From positions 8,098,447-8,162,446 of the forward strand of contig NC_023757.2 of assembly GCF_000499845.2 (NCBI RefSeq): DNA of 64,000 nucleotides, read 5' to 3'. Positions 12,888-24,890 of this stretch are shown in pieces. This stretch comes from Phaseolus vulgaris. Lineage: Eukaryota > Streptophyta > Magnoliopsida > Fabales > Fabaceae. Both the position numbers and the translations under genes were made by a program. The notes beneath the pieces are model-generated. The model was not told where the DNA came from and ran no database searches. It was given only the letters and a program-made list of their open reading frames with translations. The stretch's first letter is position 1, and every line of letters begins with the position of its first letter.

Positions 12888-14782
12888 TCATGAACTCAGC
12901 CTTACTGATCTCCTCGGTTGTGTAGAGGATACCCCCAATTCCACTAGGACTTTGGGTTTTCCACCTCGCGTTAGCGTTTTCGGTGCACTGTCCCCTGTCA
13001 TTCCTTCGTCTTCTGCATGAGGTAAGTCATCACAGCTTGTGCAGGGAACCTCTTCTTCTGATAAGCCTTCATGTCCTTCAATTTGTTTTTGTCTCCGACT
13101 GTGCTGTTGCCCTTCATTCTTCCCGAGCTTCTTCGTTGTGGTTGACACTCTCGCAGAATCTGGAGAGGCAGGTGGGTTTGACTCAGTTTCAACGTTCTCC
13201 TTCGAACCACACGACAACTCACCGTTTTCTTCATGGGTTTTTCCTTCCTCTAAAACCAATTCGGGACCCTTATGATTTGGCCCAGACCCGAGTCCAACTT
13301 CAGCCGTTAACTCCTGCCCATCCTCCAATTGGGCCTCTATCTTCCCTTCTTGGCCCAGCTTCACTTTGGATTCCACATGGCACAGACTACCTTTTACGTC
13401 ATTCTCTTTTTCCTTTATACCTACGTAAGTAGTATGGCTATTAAGAGTAACCCTATCTACTTTGTCAGATTGATTGACAAAACCAGATTCTACAAATATA
13501 TTCTGGCCCTGCTTTCCTTCCTTTGTGTATAACTTTTCACCTTTCCTCTGACACGCTCCGATTTCTGAGGATGAAGCCCCAAAGTAGACTTTTGGCGTCT
13601 GTACCATCCATTCCCCACCTAACTCCTCTCTTCCTCCCACCGGCTTTCCACGTGACCGGATTTCCTCCCTTTCCCGTTGATTGTTCTCCTCCTCGCCACT
13701 ATTTTCGGAGAAAGAGGATTCTTCCACATAGGTTTCAGAGGAAGAAATACTGTCTGTAGAATCATTATTAAAGAAGTGACCTTTGTAATAATCAGCAGCG
13801 GTGTATGGAAGATCCTCTTCAAGAAGGATACACAACTTATGTTCATTAATCCTCATCTTTTTTACCAATCTTACATACCGATGAGTCTCAATACGAACTT
13901 GTAATCGAGCAAATTCTAAGTTTTCCCACGTCAACGTAGATTTGTCTATTGACATCAACTTTGCCGCTTCACCAATCACTCTTCTAAAGCATTCTTCGTT
14001 CCAAAGGGATATCGGAAGACCATAACACTTCACCCATACTACTTTGTGACTTGCTACCGCCATTTTCGTCTAAGGCTTTATGCTAACAAAAAGGCTATCG
14101 AACCAACCTCTGTTCATCTTTATTAACTCCTCCATATTCACCCCTTCTATTGGTGTTAGAAGTGCTAGGTTGTCCCCCATGTACCTCAATCTTATCATGT
14201 TCATGCCCCCTTTTACGAATTCTTCACTCAGCTTGTCGAAGTCCAACCCTTCATCATATTGACCTACTACACTCTTTATCATCCATGGCAGGGACTGCTG
14301 AAGAATTTTGGACTCTTGTTGAGTAGAGTCTTCACTCTTCCTTTCCCGTCTTGTATGACCTTTAACTACATCTGCGTAGGTATTATTCCCCTTCTTTTCC
14401 ATCCAGACTTCCTTACCTTTCTTGAGAGCATTTCCACATCTTCCTCCACCTTGTTCTTCCCACGTTCCAACATCCTGGCCTTGTTCACACTCCCAGCCTC
14501 CTTTCTCTCCATTCTGTTTGGTTCCACAAGATGGCGACGGTACTTTGGGATATTCACATATAACTTCCTATTCCCTATGTACACTTGGTCAAGTTCCCAC
14601 TCCAGATTTCCGGCATTTCTAACTTCAAAAAATCTCACAAACCCAAATCTTCTACCCCACTTGTTTAGCCGGCGTGAAATGAAGACTTCTTTCACTCGTG
14701 CCCACTTTTGGAAGATTTTGAGCATGTCCATCTCACCATAGTCATTTGGAAAGTTGGAGAAGAAGAATGTTGTATAATCCAA
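12888..14782 (-). pseudogene. LINE 1 ORF1: RRM / DUF4283-type RNA-binding protein, broken
   Basis: The start at 14782 opens MDYTTFFFSNFP and gives an RRM fold with RRFGFVRFFEV as RNP1. The frame shifts at about 14370-14400. A second segment (14402-14070) continues to a stop, and a third in the same frame (14063-12888) carries VVWVKCYGLPISLWNEECF, the pattern of plant LINE ORF1/DUF4283 proteins, then a long Glu/Ser/Gly-rich linker. One frameshift and one stop therefore break it. In the family ORF1 coats the element RNA. It lies just upstream of ORF2 in element order. Confidence 0.82.
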
Positions 14783-15129
14783 GGAACTCTAATGTGTTTT
14801 ACGAGAAAAACAACGCCCCTGAGGGGTGTATGGATCCCTGTGTTCCCTCCGCATTATTCTTCCTGTTGGAGCAACTTTTGTAAAGGTAAGAAAAATAAAT
14901 GAGTAAAATGGAGGTTTGAAGGGGTTTGCGTAAAAGCCACGAGATTCAACACGGAAGACAGCAAATGCCTACGTTAATTGAGAACTCCCAAATTTGGTGT
15001 TAATTTCAGGTTTCTAGGGAAAAATGAAGATAACTGGACTAAAGAAGAATAATATAACCTAAAAGGAGAAAGTTGGAAGGCCACGAAACGCACAAGCGCA
15101 CAAAAAAGCCCAATTCAGCCTTAGAGCAA

Positions 15130-15233
15130 CTCGCTCAAGCGAGCCCATTCTTGCTTGAGCGAGAATGCTCCAGTAGCATTGGACAAAATCGATGCTTAGT
15201 TCGCTGAAGCGAGCTATACCTCGCTTGAGTGAT
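15130..15233. repeat. Palindromic CTCGCTCAAGCGAG motifs
   Basis: Four 14-bp near-palindromes lie at 15130-15143 (perfect apart from the loop), 15150-15163, 15200-15213 and 15220-15233, in two pairs 70 bp apart. They sit inside the LTR-like element, so they may be LTR regulatory repeats. Function is unknown. Confidence 0.7.
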
Positions 15234-16252
15234 ATAGCACAAGAGGTATTGAGCCTTTTTATGTTTTACTCTACCAAATTAGCCCATCAGCGCCACACAA
15301 GAAGTCACTTAACCCTAGGAAATTAGGTTAAATAGGGGGTTGGGCTGGAGACACAATCCCGGTGTGCAGATTGAAAGGAAAACACCATTGAGTGACTTGT
15401 AATCCAATTGGGAGAATAGAAGGTGTAGGAAACATTAGAGGAGGCAACCGCCAAGGAGAAACATCTTGGATCTTCTTTTCATGTCATCCTTGCGTGTAAT
15501 AGTCATCACGAGTGGCTAATTCTACCATTTGGGATTGAGAGTAATCGATTCGAACTCTTATGTATTGAGGTGATATTTGAATATAATATTCTGTTCTTGA
15601 TTGATTATTAGTATTGTTGTTTTGTTTCTAATTCTTGATTTAGAATCTTAAATCTGACTAGAAAGTATTTTTATGATTTTGAGCTAAACAATAATACTTA
15701 ACATATTTGAGTGCTAGGAATAGACTTGAAATGTTAATTGCTATCAACGTCTGAGCTTGATTCTAAGTTATTTGTATAAATATACAAGGAATTGATATTT
15801 AGGAAGCATCTTAATAATGTTATATGAGAGGAATCAATATAAATGAATTTTACACGGGCATCAATATGAATCAAATAACATAATATTACCATGCTAATTA
15901 AAATACATAAGAGTGAGAAAGATGAAAACTAATTCCTATTTTTTTTAACTTGAAGCAACCAATTTTTTGCCTGTTTTCTAATTAATCATTGTCATCACAA
16001 CCACTTTCAACACACTTTTATTGTTGTGTTTTATATTTAGTGAACATTTTACCTGATTATTCAATTGTTCCTCGTGGGTTCGATATCCGTTCTCAGGGAC
16101 ACATTATTACTTATGACAACACGGTGCACTTGCCGTAAAAAGTCATCAATATCAATAATTTTTTAGTTTCTAAAATAGTATCTAATTTAGTCAATTTAGT
16201 AACTAATTATTTTTAGTCTCTAAATTTGGTTACTATTTAATGATTTTCTTGT

Positions 16253-16490
16253 TTTTTTTTATCAGAAAAAATAAATAAATAAATACGAACCACTTCAGGG
16301 GTAATCCAACCCTATTACAAATCAAAACAGGAACAACCAGTTACTCCACTCAACCAAACTAAAGCTACTAAGCAGAGAAACATAATAACACCACTCAAGC
16401 GTCCTACTCAAACTAAAAGCTTGTAAAGTCAAGGGCTTTTAATCATAAACAAACACGTCAACGGGTCTAGACACCATATGATTGTGCAAC
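16253..16490 (-). mobile_element. 5'-truncated LINE tail
   Basis: A T-run followed by ATCAGAAAAAATAAATAAAT and then CACTTCAGGGGTAATCCAACCC is the LINE 3' end on the minus strand. About 240 bp of 3' UTR follow. It landed in the end of the split MITE. Confidence 0.75.
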
Positions 16491-17476
16491 CTTTCTTTAC
16501 ATATGATATAGTGTTTATATGACCGGAACATACACTTATAGGATTAGATGATACACACAAGTAACAATATGTCTCTTTCCAACTTTTAGACCTTAGTAAG
16601 GAGTGTCTGTTTGTCAAATAATACTCAAGGGAGTAGCAAAAGTGTCTATTTGAAATATAATACTCAATGGAGTAGTCCTGAGTGGCTAGGTGTCCAAAGA
16701 ATACTTGTTGAGCTAGACTTACTTGAGAAATAATACTTGTTGAGTCATGAGTGGCTTGGGAAGGAATACTCACTGAGTCAAGATTGACTTGGGAAAAAAA
16801 TACACTTTGAGATAGGAGTAGCTTGGGAAAAAAATACTCAAGGGATTAGTCAGGAGGGACTATAAGACCAAAGAACATTCTTGTGTACTTCGCAACATTA
16901 GTTTGCCTAGTTGAATTTGACTTGTTGATCAAGAACTGAATGTAGTTTGTTGCAACAAATGAACTAGTATAAATTATTGTGGGCATTTTATCTCTTCCTT
17001 ATCTCCTTCATTTTTCCTGTTATCACCATCTGCCCTAACCCAAATATGAGAGTTATTGTGATAATGTGAATATACGTGTTTTTATGAAACCATATTTAAC
17101 ACTTAGTATTTGATTTACATTTGTATTGATTGGTTAGAAGAAAAAAAGTATGATCTGATCACTTGGTAAAGGAAACACACAAATATGTTAATCAAGTGAT
17201 TCAGTTGAGTTACAAAATTTGCATTTGATGTGATTGGTTAGACTAAAATAATTGAGAATGAAACAACCTTTCAAATAAGTTTGTGGGACCATTATTGTTA
17301 TGAGATGTTGAAGATATATCTTTTGTATCTTATCGAACTTGCATCAAATGTAATATATTATTCACAAAAATTATAATTTGATCATCAGTCAGAGATATTA
17401 CAAACTTCAACAAAATTAACTTGTTGTGTTTGACACATCAGATAGGGGTTACCGTTTTATTATCTGATAAACTAAA
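16491..17476. other. Spacer with a degenerate tandem repeat (16595-16870)
   Basis: Between 16595 and 16870 a phrase like GAGTAGCTTGGGAAAAAAATACTCAAGG recurs about seven times at roughly 40-bp spacing with heavy divergence. The frame on the minus strand over this area is low complexity. The rest of the stretch is AT-rich with no gene seen. Confidence 0.6.
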
Positions 17477-17882
17477 CACTACAAATAAACCATTAAATGA
17501 AAACTAATTTTAGAGACAAAAAAATAATTAAGTACTATATTCCTTAAATTATATATTATTTTATAAACTAAAAAACTATTGGTATTTAAAGTAATTTCTA
17601 TTATTAATAAAAATTTATAAACTAGTTTTCAATTTGGTATCTAATTTGCCATCAATTCATTTAGATTCTAAAGTTGGTAGTTAAAACATTGATAGGTAAA
17701 ACATTGATAACTAATTAGATACCAATTTAAAAACTAGTTTATAAATTTTTATTAATAATAAAAATTACTTTAAATACTAATAACTTGTTTTAGTTTATAA
17801 AATAATATATAATTTAGTTAATATAGTAACTAATTATTTTTTTCCTAAAACTAATTTTTATTTAATGATTTTCTTGTACGGA
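17477..17882. mobile_element. CACTA-type MITE
   Basis: It starts CACTACAAATAAACCATTAA and ends TTTAATGATTTTCTTGTACG. The inside is a long imperfect inverted repeat with the family phrases TTTATAAATTTTTATTAATAA. The right end has decayed from CTTGTAGTG. Confidence 0.75.
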
Positions 17883-18222
17883 AAACATTGTCTTCTAAAG
17901 AATACCTAAGAGAAAAATTAAATTAAATTACAATTCAACTACCCCTTCTGGTAATTATTTTTCTTCCTAAAACTGTAGATAACTATGAAATAAAAGATTA
18001 AAAATACAAAACAATTAATGACTAAAATTACAAGTGCTATAAAATATAGAAACAAAAATGTTACAGTGAAATAAAAGTCATACATGCAATTTAATTGTTG
18101 TCAGTTATTTATATTATCATGAATTTGGATTATTTTCCCCCCCCTATTCTCCGGGTTATCTTTGTCCTATTAAAGTAAAAGTATTAATTATCCCTTATAA
18201 AATATTAGTATTAAGTAACTGA

Positions 18223-18306
18223 TATATACCACACCCTGATTCTCTCTGCACCCACCCACAGTTCTCTTCACTTCTCCTGTTTTCTCACTTTCTTTGATCC
18301 ATTCAG
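18223..18306 (+). promoter_or_regulatory. Probable TATA box and 5' UTR exon of gene B
   Basis: TATATACC at about 18223 is followed by a C/T-rich leader. A donor (CATTCAG|GTATAA, exon end 18306) opens a 283-bp intron to the acceptor ending at 18589, just before the first coding exon. The pyrimidine-rich leader and clean splice pair support a 5' UTR exon of roughly 50-80 bp. The transcription start is not determined. Confidence 0.55.
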
Positions 18307-18612
18307 GTATAAAACCTTAACCCTGTTTTAGCTTCTTTCTCTTGCCACAAGGTTAATCAATAGCTTAAATTAACTATTGCAGTTCCAATATAAAAAAAGT
18401 TGCATTATTAATATTATTATTATTATTTATTTATTTATTTTTACATTAGACTGCATTTGTGACTACCAGGTAATAATCCCAGATCTTGTTGCTGTAAAAG
18501 CCTGAAATTTTTTAATTTAAATTCACTCCAATTGTTAAAAAAAAATATCCTCCATTGTTGATCTTTTCTTTCTGTTTAATATTTTTCAGGAGACCTCTTA
18601 TCAGCTAGTAGA

Positions 18613-21600
18613 ATGGACAAGGGAAAGCAAAGTATTCAGGGTTTCCAAAATGTTAGTCAAGTATAACCTTTTTCCTGTTTTTTTTTTGGCTTTATTTTAT
18701 AGAATATTTTTTTTTATTATGAGTCATGAATTTTTAAAAGAATACTTCAATTTATTTTAAAATTTCTTAATTCAGAAAATTTATTTTTTAGCCATTCAAA
18801 CAAAATGGGGAGGAATTAGTTGTTCAAAAAATATAATTGTTTTTCTGTCTATAAAGAAAATTACTATGTGTGGTATGAATGAGAAAGCGAACCAGGTTCA
18901 ATGGGTTGAGTTGGTATGATTCATCGTCTGATCCGATAATTTTTTTAATTAAATATTAAAATCAAATAATAATTTAAAAGATTAATTTTTTTTATTTTTT
19001 TATAATTTAAAATATGAAGTTGTTAACATTTAATAATTATTAATTATAATGTATTAATTTAACATATAAAAGTAATAGTAATTTTGAATATTTTATTGGA
19101 TATAATAATTAATCAAGAAGTAAAAAATATTTATTTTCTTTTTCAATGTATATATCTTAAGATAAAAAAAATAAAATTATAAAAAAATGGGTGTTGTTCG
19201 ATTTCTCTCGTGAGATACACCATAACATTATTACAAGAAATATATCAAATAAAAAATAATTTTAAAAATAAAAAATAATTAATTATTATATTAACTAAAA
19301 TAGATATTATTTTATAAATTAAAAATTTATTAAAATGAAATAATTTTTATTATTAATAAAAATATTATAAATTAATTTTTAAATTGATATCTAATTAAAT
19401 ATCAATAATTTTGACTATTAATTATTTTATATTCTAAATTTGGTGGCTAAAACTTGGTAGAAAATTAGAACTAATTTATAAATTTTTATTAATAATAGAA
19501 ATTATTTTAGATACTAATAATTTTTTAATCTAAAAAATATTATCTAATTTAATTAATATAGTAATTAATTTTATTTAAAGTTATTTTTTATTTAATGATA
19601 TTTTAGTATGCAATTTATATTATTTGGTTAATAAATTCACTGATATATACTTATATGTAATATTGAAAGTCAAATTTTTGTTTTTATAATTTATTTTTAT
19701 AAAATTTTGTTAAATTAATTTGATTAGAACAGAGTTACAGGTTTGTTTCCTCTAAGCAATAAAAATGGTTGTGGTTGGGTGAGTGATGAAATGAAAAAAT
19801 CATATTTCCATTGGTTAGGTTGTGTTTTCTCAATAGTTATGAATTTTATTCCTTCTAAGAAATGAGATTAGTTTGATGACTAAGGACATTGGAGGATTAA
19901 TTTCCGCTGAATTTTTTCAGGACTTAAAAGATAATTGTGTTATTTTGAGAATTAATTTCTGCAATTTTTTTGAGGATTAAACAATAATTGTGTCAATTTA
20001 AAAGAATAAAAACATATTTAAGATAAAAAAATAGATAGATTATAAATAAATTACTGGATATTGATTAATTATGTTCTAAAACATTTTTTCTTCTCATAAG
20101 TCCTGTTAAAAAACGCGTCTTCTAGTAAAAAAATATTTTTAAAATATAACTTTGTTTTTTATTATTTTAAATAATATAAGTCATAATATTAAAACATGAA
20201 TTTTTTATTATATATATTATTTTGAAGTTTTAAAACACAATTTGAAAAAAAATGAACTGTAATGATATTTTAAATATGAATTTATTTTGTTTTTCATAGA
20301 GTTAATGTGAACATGAAACTCTTTGTTGTTCAGGAATCTGCAAGCACAGTTCCCCAGGTTAACCCATCAGCAAATGAGATGAATGGTGTTTCCCTCAGCA
20401 GCTTCATGCCAAGGAATGAGTATGAGGAAATGATGGCATTTCTAAGTGATGAAAATGATAATTGTGAACAAGATGAAGCAAGGAAAAAATCAAAGACATC
20501 TGTAACAACATTAGAAGAGGAGGAGGACTCTTTGGCATACCTTTTTCAACTAGATCAGCCTTTTTCTGTGGAAGAGATTCTTGAACAAGAGGAACCACTT
20601 GCTTCTAAGGCACAGGTGGGAGGATCATCATCATCATCACATGTGCCGAGGGATGTTGCAGCTCAGAGAATGAACATTTCAATTTCACCAGAGATGATAG
20701 TGTCCAATGCATGCACTTCCACATTCGGCCAAAGCTCTTCCAGTGGACTACTTCAGCAACTAGGAGGCAATATGGGTGCCATGAACTCCATTTTCAGCTC
20801 AGAGAATTGTTCAAATTCCAGTTTGTCATTGCCTGAAAACAATCCAAAATTTTGGCCTGCGGGATCCACTGCATTGTATCCTCCAGAAGCTGCTACTTCA
20901 TTTGCTGATTCCATCTTACCTAAAACAACAGGGAACTCATTCACTCAGTTTGAATCACCAAGCTTCCCAGTTCATCCTTATGGTTGTGCTACTGGTGCAA
21001 GTGCAAGTGGTGTTGTTGGAAATCAATTTCAATCACCAAGCTTAGTGCATCCTTATGCTGGTCCTATTGCTGGTCCTACTGCTGGTAGTGGTACTGGTGC
21101 CAATAATCTTGATGGAACCTCACTCATTCCATTTCAATCACCAAGCTTAGTCCATCCTTATGCTTGTCCTAGTGTTGGTAGTGGTGCTGGTGCAAATAAT
21201 CTTGATGGAAACTCACTCACTCCATTTCCATCACCAAGCTTAGTCCATTCTTATGCTGGTCCTAGTGCTGGTCCAAGTGTTGGTAGTGGTGCTGGTGCCA
21301 ATAATCCTGATAGAAACTTACTCAATCAGTTTCAATCACCAAGCTTGCCACTGCATTCTTATGTTGGTCCCAGTGCTGGTCCTAGTAGGACTCCTGTTGT
21401 TGGTACTGTACTCACTCAATATCAGTCATCAAGCTTCCCAGTGCATCCTTATGGCAGTGCTAGTGCAAGTACTGATGCTACCTGTTTTGCTGGTGCTGCT
21501 AATGCTGATGCTGATGCTGATGCTAATGCTAGTCATGAACAATTTACAAGGGACCATGGATTGGAGATGAATCAAGTAGCTGCACCTTCTTCAATGGGAG

Positions 21601-24474
21601 CAAACACTTTGGCTTCTCCTGTGCCAATGAGGCCTCAGTATAATCAGACTCAGTTCGTTTCTTGCCAACCATTTCTGAGGGATTTCAAAGACTTCGAGCT
21701 GGCATGGGAGGTAATCCAACATCTCTCCTTCTTCCATAAAAGACCAACATGATAATATCTCATCTGCCTCTATATGCAAATTTATTTGTTTCAAAATGCC
21801 TTCTTAGTTTCCTTGATTCAACCCCTCTTTCATACTATATTAACCTAACAATTTAAGACACCAACCATTAACCATCTCTGGCTTCAACAAGATCTCTACA
21901 TAACTTATTTTTATGCCTTTTCTTTCGAATCATAATTTATTTTCATACCTATTTTCATCCCCTATCTTCTTAATGTAGAAGTAGTTTTCACTCTTAACCT
22001 TGTTTCAATGAAGTTATTTATACTTTCAGTGAGTTCAAAAAACTCTAGCATTGCATGCATAGCATTAACCTACATACATATAGTTTACTAAAATACTTAT
22101 AATATCTGAAAGGATTTAGATTGTGGTTGTGTTGAGATAACAATAAACATAACTATTTCCTATCATATTAAGATAAATAAATACACACTGCATGAATATT
22201 TTAGATTTTGTAGAGTTGATCCTATTTGCAATTTATGACTATTAAATTGTTAGATTACGGTGAGGATAGATAACGAGCTTAGAAGTATGTATATACAAAA
22301 ATGGAATTAAATAAATTGGGATATTTAAAAAAATATTCCAACCACAGGTTTAGTTACAAACAATAATAAAGGTGAGGTTAGAAATATATATTCAATTAAT
22401 TAAATCTGATAATATCAGTTTATATGTTTCCTTGTTGTTTCTACAGGGAAGTTTGGTTGAAGAGGTTTATCCGTATCGCAATTTGTTTAATCAAGCAAAG
22501 GTACTATTATATATATACTGATTTATTACACAATAATTCTTTTGAAATTGTTTCTTTTGACAACACTACATATTAAAATACTACATCATTTTATAATTAA
22601 TTGTGATTTAATTAATGCGGTTTCAAACTACACATTAAAATAAGACATCATGTAGTTTCAAAATTGTGTAATTTAAAAAAAAATTAATCAGTAAATAATA
22701 AATAAATTAAAAGAGATACTTCAGTGTGTTTAACTTTTTTTTTCCTCTAATTCTTTGATGATTAGAATGTCTAATTTGTTAGAAGAGATATACTAGATGG
22801 GGCTTACATTCTTATTTTTTATTATTTATTCAGCCAACTGTTAGCAATTATGAGAATTTGAATACGAAGTACCTGAATTTTTTTTTTCTTTTTTCCCTCT
22901 GGAACAGGCGTGGAAGAAATCAATATCACCTATCACGTAAGTGAATTCTCTTTTGTATAAACCTAAATATTCTTAATTGTCCTTAGTGTTTGCAAAAATG
23001 AGGATTTGAAGAAATAAAAGTACAAAATATTTATTATACAAAAACTTATTTAAAATATGTCAACTAATTTTATATTATTAGGCCCATAAGGTATTTGTTT
23101 ATTCATATGTTTGCTAACATCAAAAGAAATTTGAAGATATATATATAGAAAAGTTACATAACCTTCTTATTTCAACTTTTATAGAGATGAAAAGTTACAT
23201 TTTCATAAAATGAGAGATATTATTTTATAACTTTATTATCACTTACTTTTCACTTTTAATTTTATTTTAATTATTTTTAAATTTAAAAAACATTCCAAGA
23301 AATATAAACAAAGCTAAGCATGCTTTTATACATGCTTTTATACATGTCTAAGAATAACATTGAGATTATAACCTTTTAAGTATATAATATGGTATTATTA
23401 ATATTTTTTTTATCATCAAGAAACAACTAAATTAAATGAGTCAACTTAAGGGTGGTCCAACCCTCAAATAGAGTAAGAATGAACAAAATACCTTTCCACA
23501 TACACATTTAAAATCATAAATATTTTCCTATTACCTTCCCCTGCACTATCATCTAAAGAAAGAACATTAAATCGAATACATACATATCAAGGGTTCTAGA
23601 CACCAGTCAGAGAACGAAAAATTCATTGACGGTATCTTTGAAACAATCCAGGACCAACCTTAGTTAGGGAAAAAACTTTAGAATGATCAATCACACCACC
23701 TTTAAATAAATAGTTATTCCTGTGTTTCCAAATTTCACTAACCAATGCAATTCAAACATTGTCCATAACTTGAATTGCTCATAACAAGATTAACTAAAGT
23801 AAAGTAGATGCATCTAAGATTTTGAAATGTTAGTGTTTCGCAATGAAAATCTAAAAGCAATAACATAATTGTTTAAGCTCATAATTGGATAATTGGTGAA
23901 TGCAGTGTGACAGAGTGGTCGAGTACCCTGAAGGTGGTCCTCTACGTACCTAGACAAGCTGTCATCAATACGATGAGGTAATTTTATGGCACAATGTTAT
24001 TGTTGTCTTTTCTTCTCTAATTATTAACGTTATTTCTTGTATGAAAATCTTATACATTTTTTAATAACATTTAAACTTAGGGTTTATGGTGGACCCATTG
24101 ATTACATTTTCTTTGAAGCAACTCAATTCGCCGATCTTGATCTCTACAGTTATCTCATGAGTGAAAAAATGGTTAGTCATATATATACATATGAGAAAAT
24201 TTTATAAAACCTGGAAATCTTTTACATTTTAACGTCACTTCTTTGTGCATGCAGTATGCAAAAATTTCTCTCCCTTCGCATACTTTAATATTATTTACAA
24301 CTGAAAACAAGCACTGCTTCTTAGGATCGGTTTTCAAAGGGGTGAGTGTGATGTCAATACCACTTCTTCTTCATCATCATCATCATAATATTATTCATTA
24401 GTTTCAAGTTGTCTTTGATAAAAAGTTTGGGTATTTGTCTGTAACAGGATACGGTAATTGTTGAACATCTTTAA
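18613..24474 (+). CDS. MED25 ACID-domain-like protein B (8 coding exons)
   Basis: Exons are 18613-18660, 20334-21710, 22447-22500, 22908-22936, 23906-23977, 24081-24171, 24255-24341 and 24448-24474, giving 594 residues with no stop. The first exon encodes 16 residues ending SIQGFQNVSQ, close to gene A. The big exon carries DSLAYLFQLDQPFSVEEIL and then a Gly/Ala/Pro-rich tract with six SPS-x(3)-H-x-Y repeats. The last 119 residues form the ACID-like domain: AWEGSLVEEVYPY, TEWSSTLKVVLYV, FADLDLYSYL, ISLPSHTLILFTTENKHC, then KGDTVIVEHL. Position for position this fits plant MED25. Intron 1 holds a MITE and intron 4 a LINE tail. It is longer than A and C because of the repeat tract. The upstream in-frame ATG at 20307 is intronic. 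A role as a transcription-factor-binding module is inferred. Confidence 0.82.
19228..19610. mobile_element. CACTA-type MITE in gene B intron 1
   Basis: ATTACAAGAAATATATCAAA at the left, TTTAATGATATTTTAGTATG at the right and the family's inverted repeats between mark a diverged copy. It accounts for about 380 bp of the 1.67-kb intron; gene A's equivalent intron is only 160 bp. Confidence 0.7.
20963..21470 (+). repeat. In-frame coding repeats in gene B
   Basis: The phrase CACCAAGCTT, encoding S-P-S, starts six units at about 20963, 21041, 21146, 21239, 21344 and 21434. Spacings are 78, 105, 93, 105 and 90 bp, all multiples of three, so units are 26-35 residues. Each reads roughly SPSLVHPYAGPSAGPSVGSG followed by AGANNLDGNSL. 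Gene A has three such units and gene C one. Confidence 0.85.
23405..23870 (-). mobile_element. 5'-truncated LINE tail in gene B intron 4
   Basis: The + strand reads TTTTTTTTATCATCAAG, then CTTAAGGGTGGTCCAACCCTC. This is the LINE 3' end on the minus strand, followed by about 400 bp of decayed 3' UTR and zf-RVT-region sequence (GTTCTAGACACCAGTCAGAGA). Confidence 0.7.
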
Positions 24475-24890
24475 GTATGCATTTGAGTCTGAAGAAGAGA
24501 TAGATGTAGCAGCTTTGCAGAAGTAATTTCTATTGGGAGGCTTGTGGCTCTAAGAAACTATGTAATTTATCAATATTTGTTTCGACATTTTAGAAAATAG
24601 GTACTATGGATTATTACAATTTTTATCTAAACTTGGTTATTTTTCATTTGAGTTCTCTTCATTGGTTGTCACATACGGTCAATTTAAGAGAATGGACTTG
24701 GTGTGTTTTTTAAGTGGAGTTTCCGTTTCCGTTGTCATCGTTGAATTCTTGATTAAAGTACTTTTACCTTCTTTTGATTTTTGTATAGTTTTCAATTTAA
24801 ATGTGTTTTTAATCATTATAATTGGTTTGCATTAGTTCAACAAAATATGAATCATGCTAGTTAATCATAATTCGTTTATATTTCATAGAA
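24475..24890 (+). other. 3' flank of gene B
   Basis: The sequence after the stop shares wording with the 3' flank of gene A, such as GGCTTGTGGCTCTAAG and ACTATGGATTAT. It probably contains the 3' UTR and poly(A) site. No other gene is seen. Confidence 0.55.

Larger units (their letters stand above)
7951..14985 (-). mobile_element. LINE 1: near full-length plant L1-type retrotransposon
   Basis: The element lies on the minus strand. A 16-bp target-site duplication, TCCCAAATTTGGTGTT, is exact at 7935-7950 and 14986-15001. From its 5' end (right) it has a leader, ORF1 (14782 to 12888), ORF2 (12624 to 8944), a 3' UTR with a 75-bp tandem repeat, and a short tail seen on the + strand as CTTTTTTTATCAGCAATGAA. 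The tail begins with the GGGTTGGGATACCCCTGAAG block that marks all LINE tails in this window. The 7,035-bp length suits a complete element. Few coding lesions suggest a fairly recent insertion. Confidence 0.93.
7785..16148. mobile_element. LTR-like element (probable solo gypsy-type LTR), interrupted by LINE 1
   Basis: The segments 7785-7950 and 15002-16148 (about 1.3 kb joined) begin TGACAAGTGCC and end GTCATCA, giving the TG..CA ends of an LTR. Near the right end is GGTGCACTTGCCG, a phrase I recall from the 3' ends of legume gypsy-type LTRs. No gag or pol is present, so a solo LTR is the simplest reading. The flanking 5-mers (ATACA and ATATC) agree at only three positions, so the target duplication is not proven. 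Confidence 0.45.
7390..16252. mobile_element. CACTA-type MITE split by later insertions (7390-7784 and 16149-16252)
   Basis: The left part starts CATTACAAGAAAATTATTAA and runs to 7784. The right part resumes at 16149 with TCAATAATTTTTTAGTTTCT and ends GATTTTCTTG at 16252, where it meets a LINE poly-T tail. Joined, they follow the same order as the complete copy at 27718-28099. The two halves are separated by the LTR-like element and, inside that, the 7 kb LINE. Confidence 0.65.

Noticed and set aside
9109..14902. Many + strand frames across LINE 1
   Set aside because: Shadows of ORF1 and ORF2 on the opposite strand; no independent motif.
21253..21570. 105-codon frame of Leu/Val/Met repeats in gene B
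   Set aside because: A frame-shifted reading of the coding repeats of gene B.
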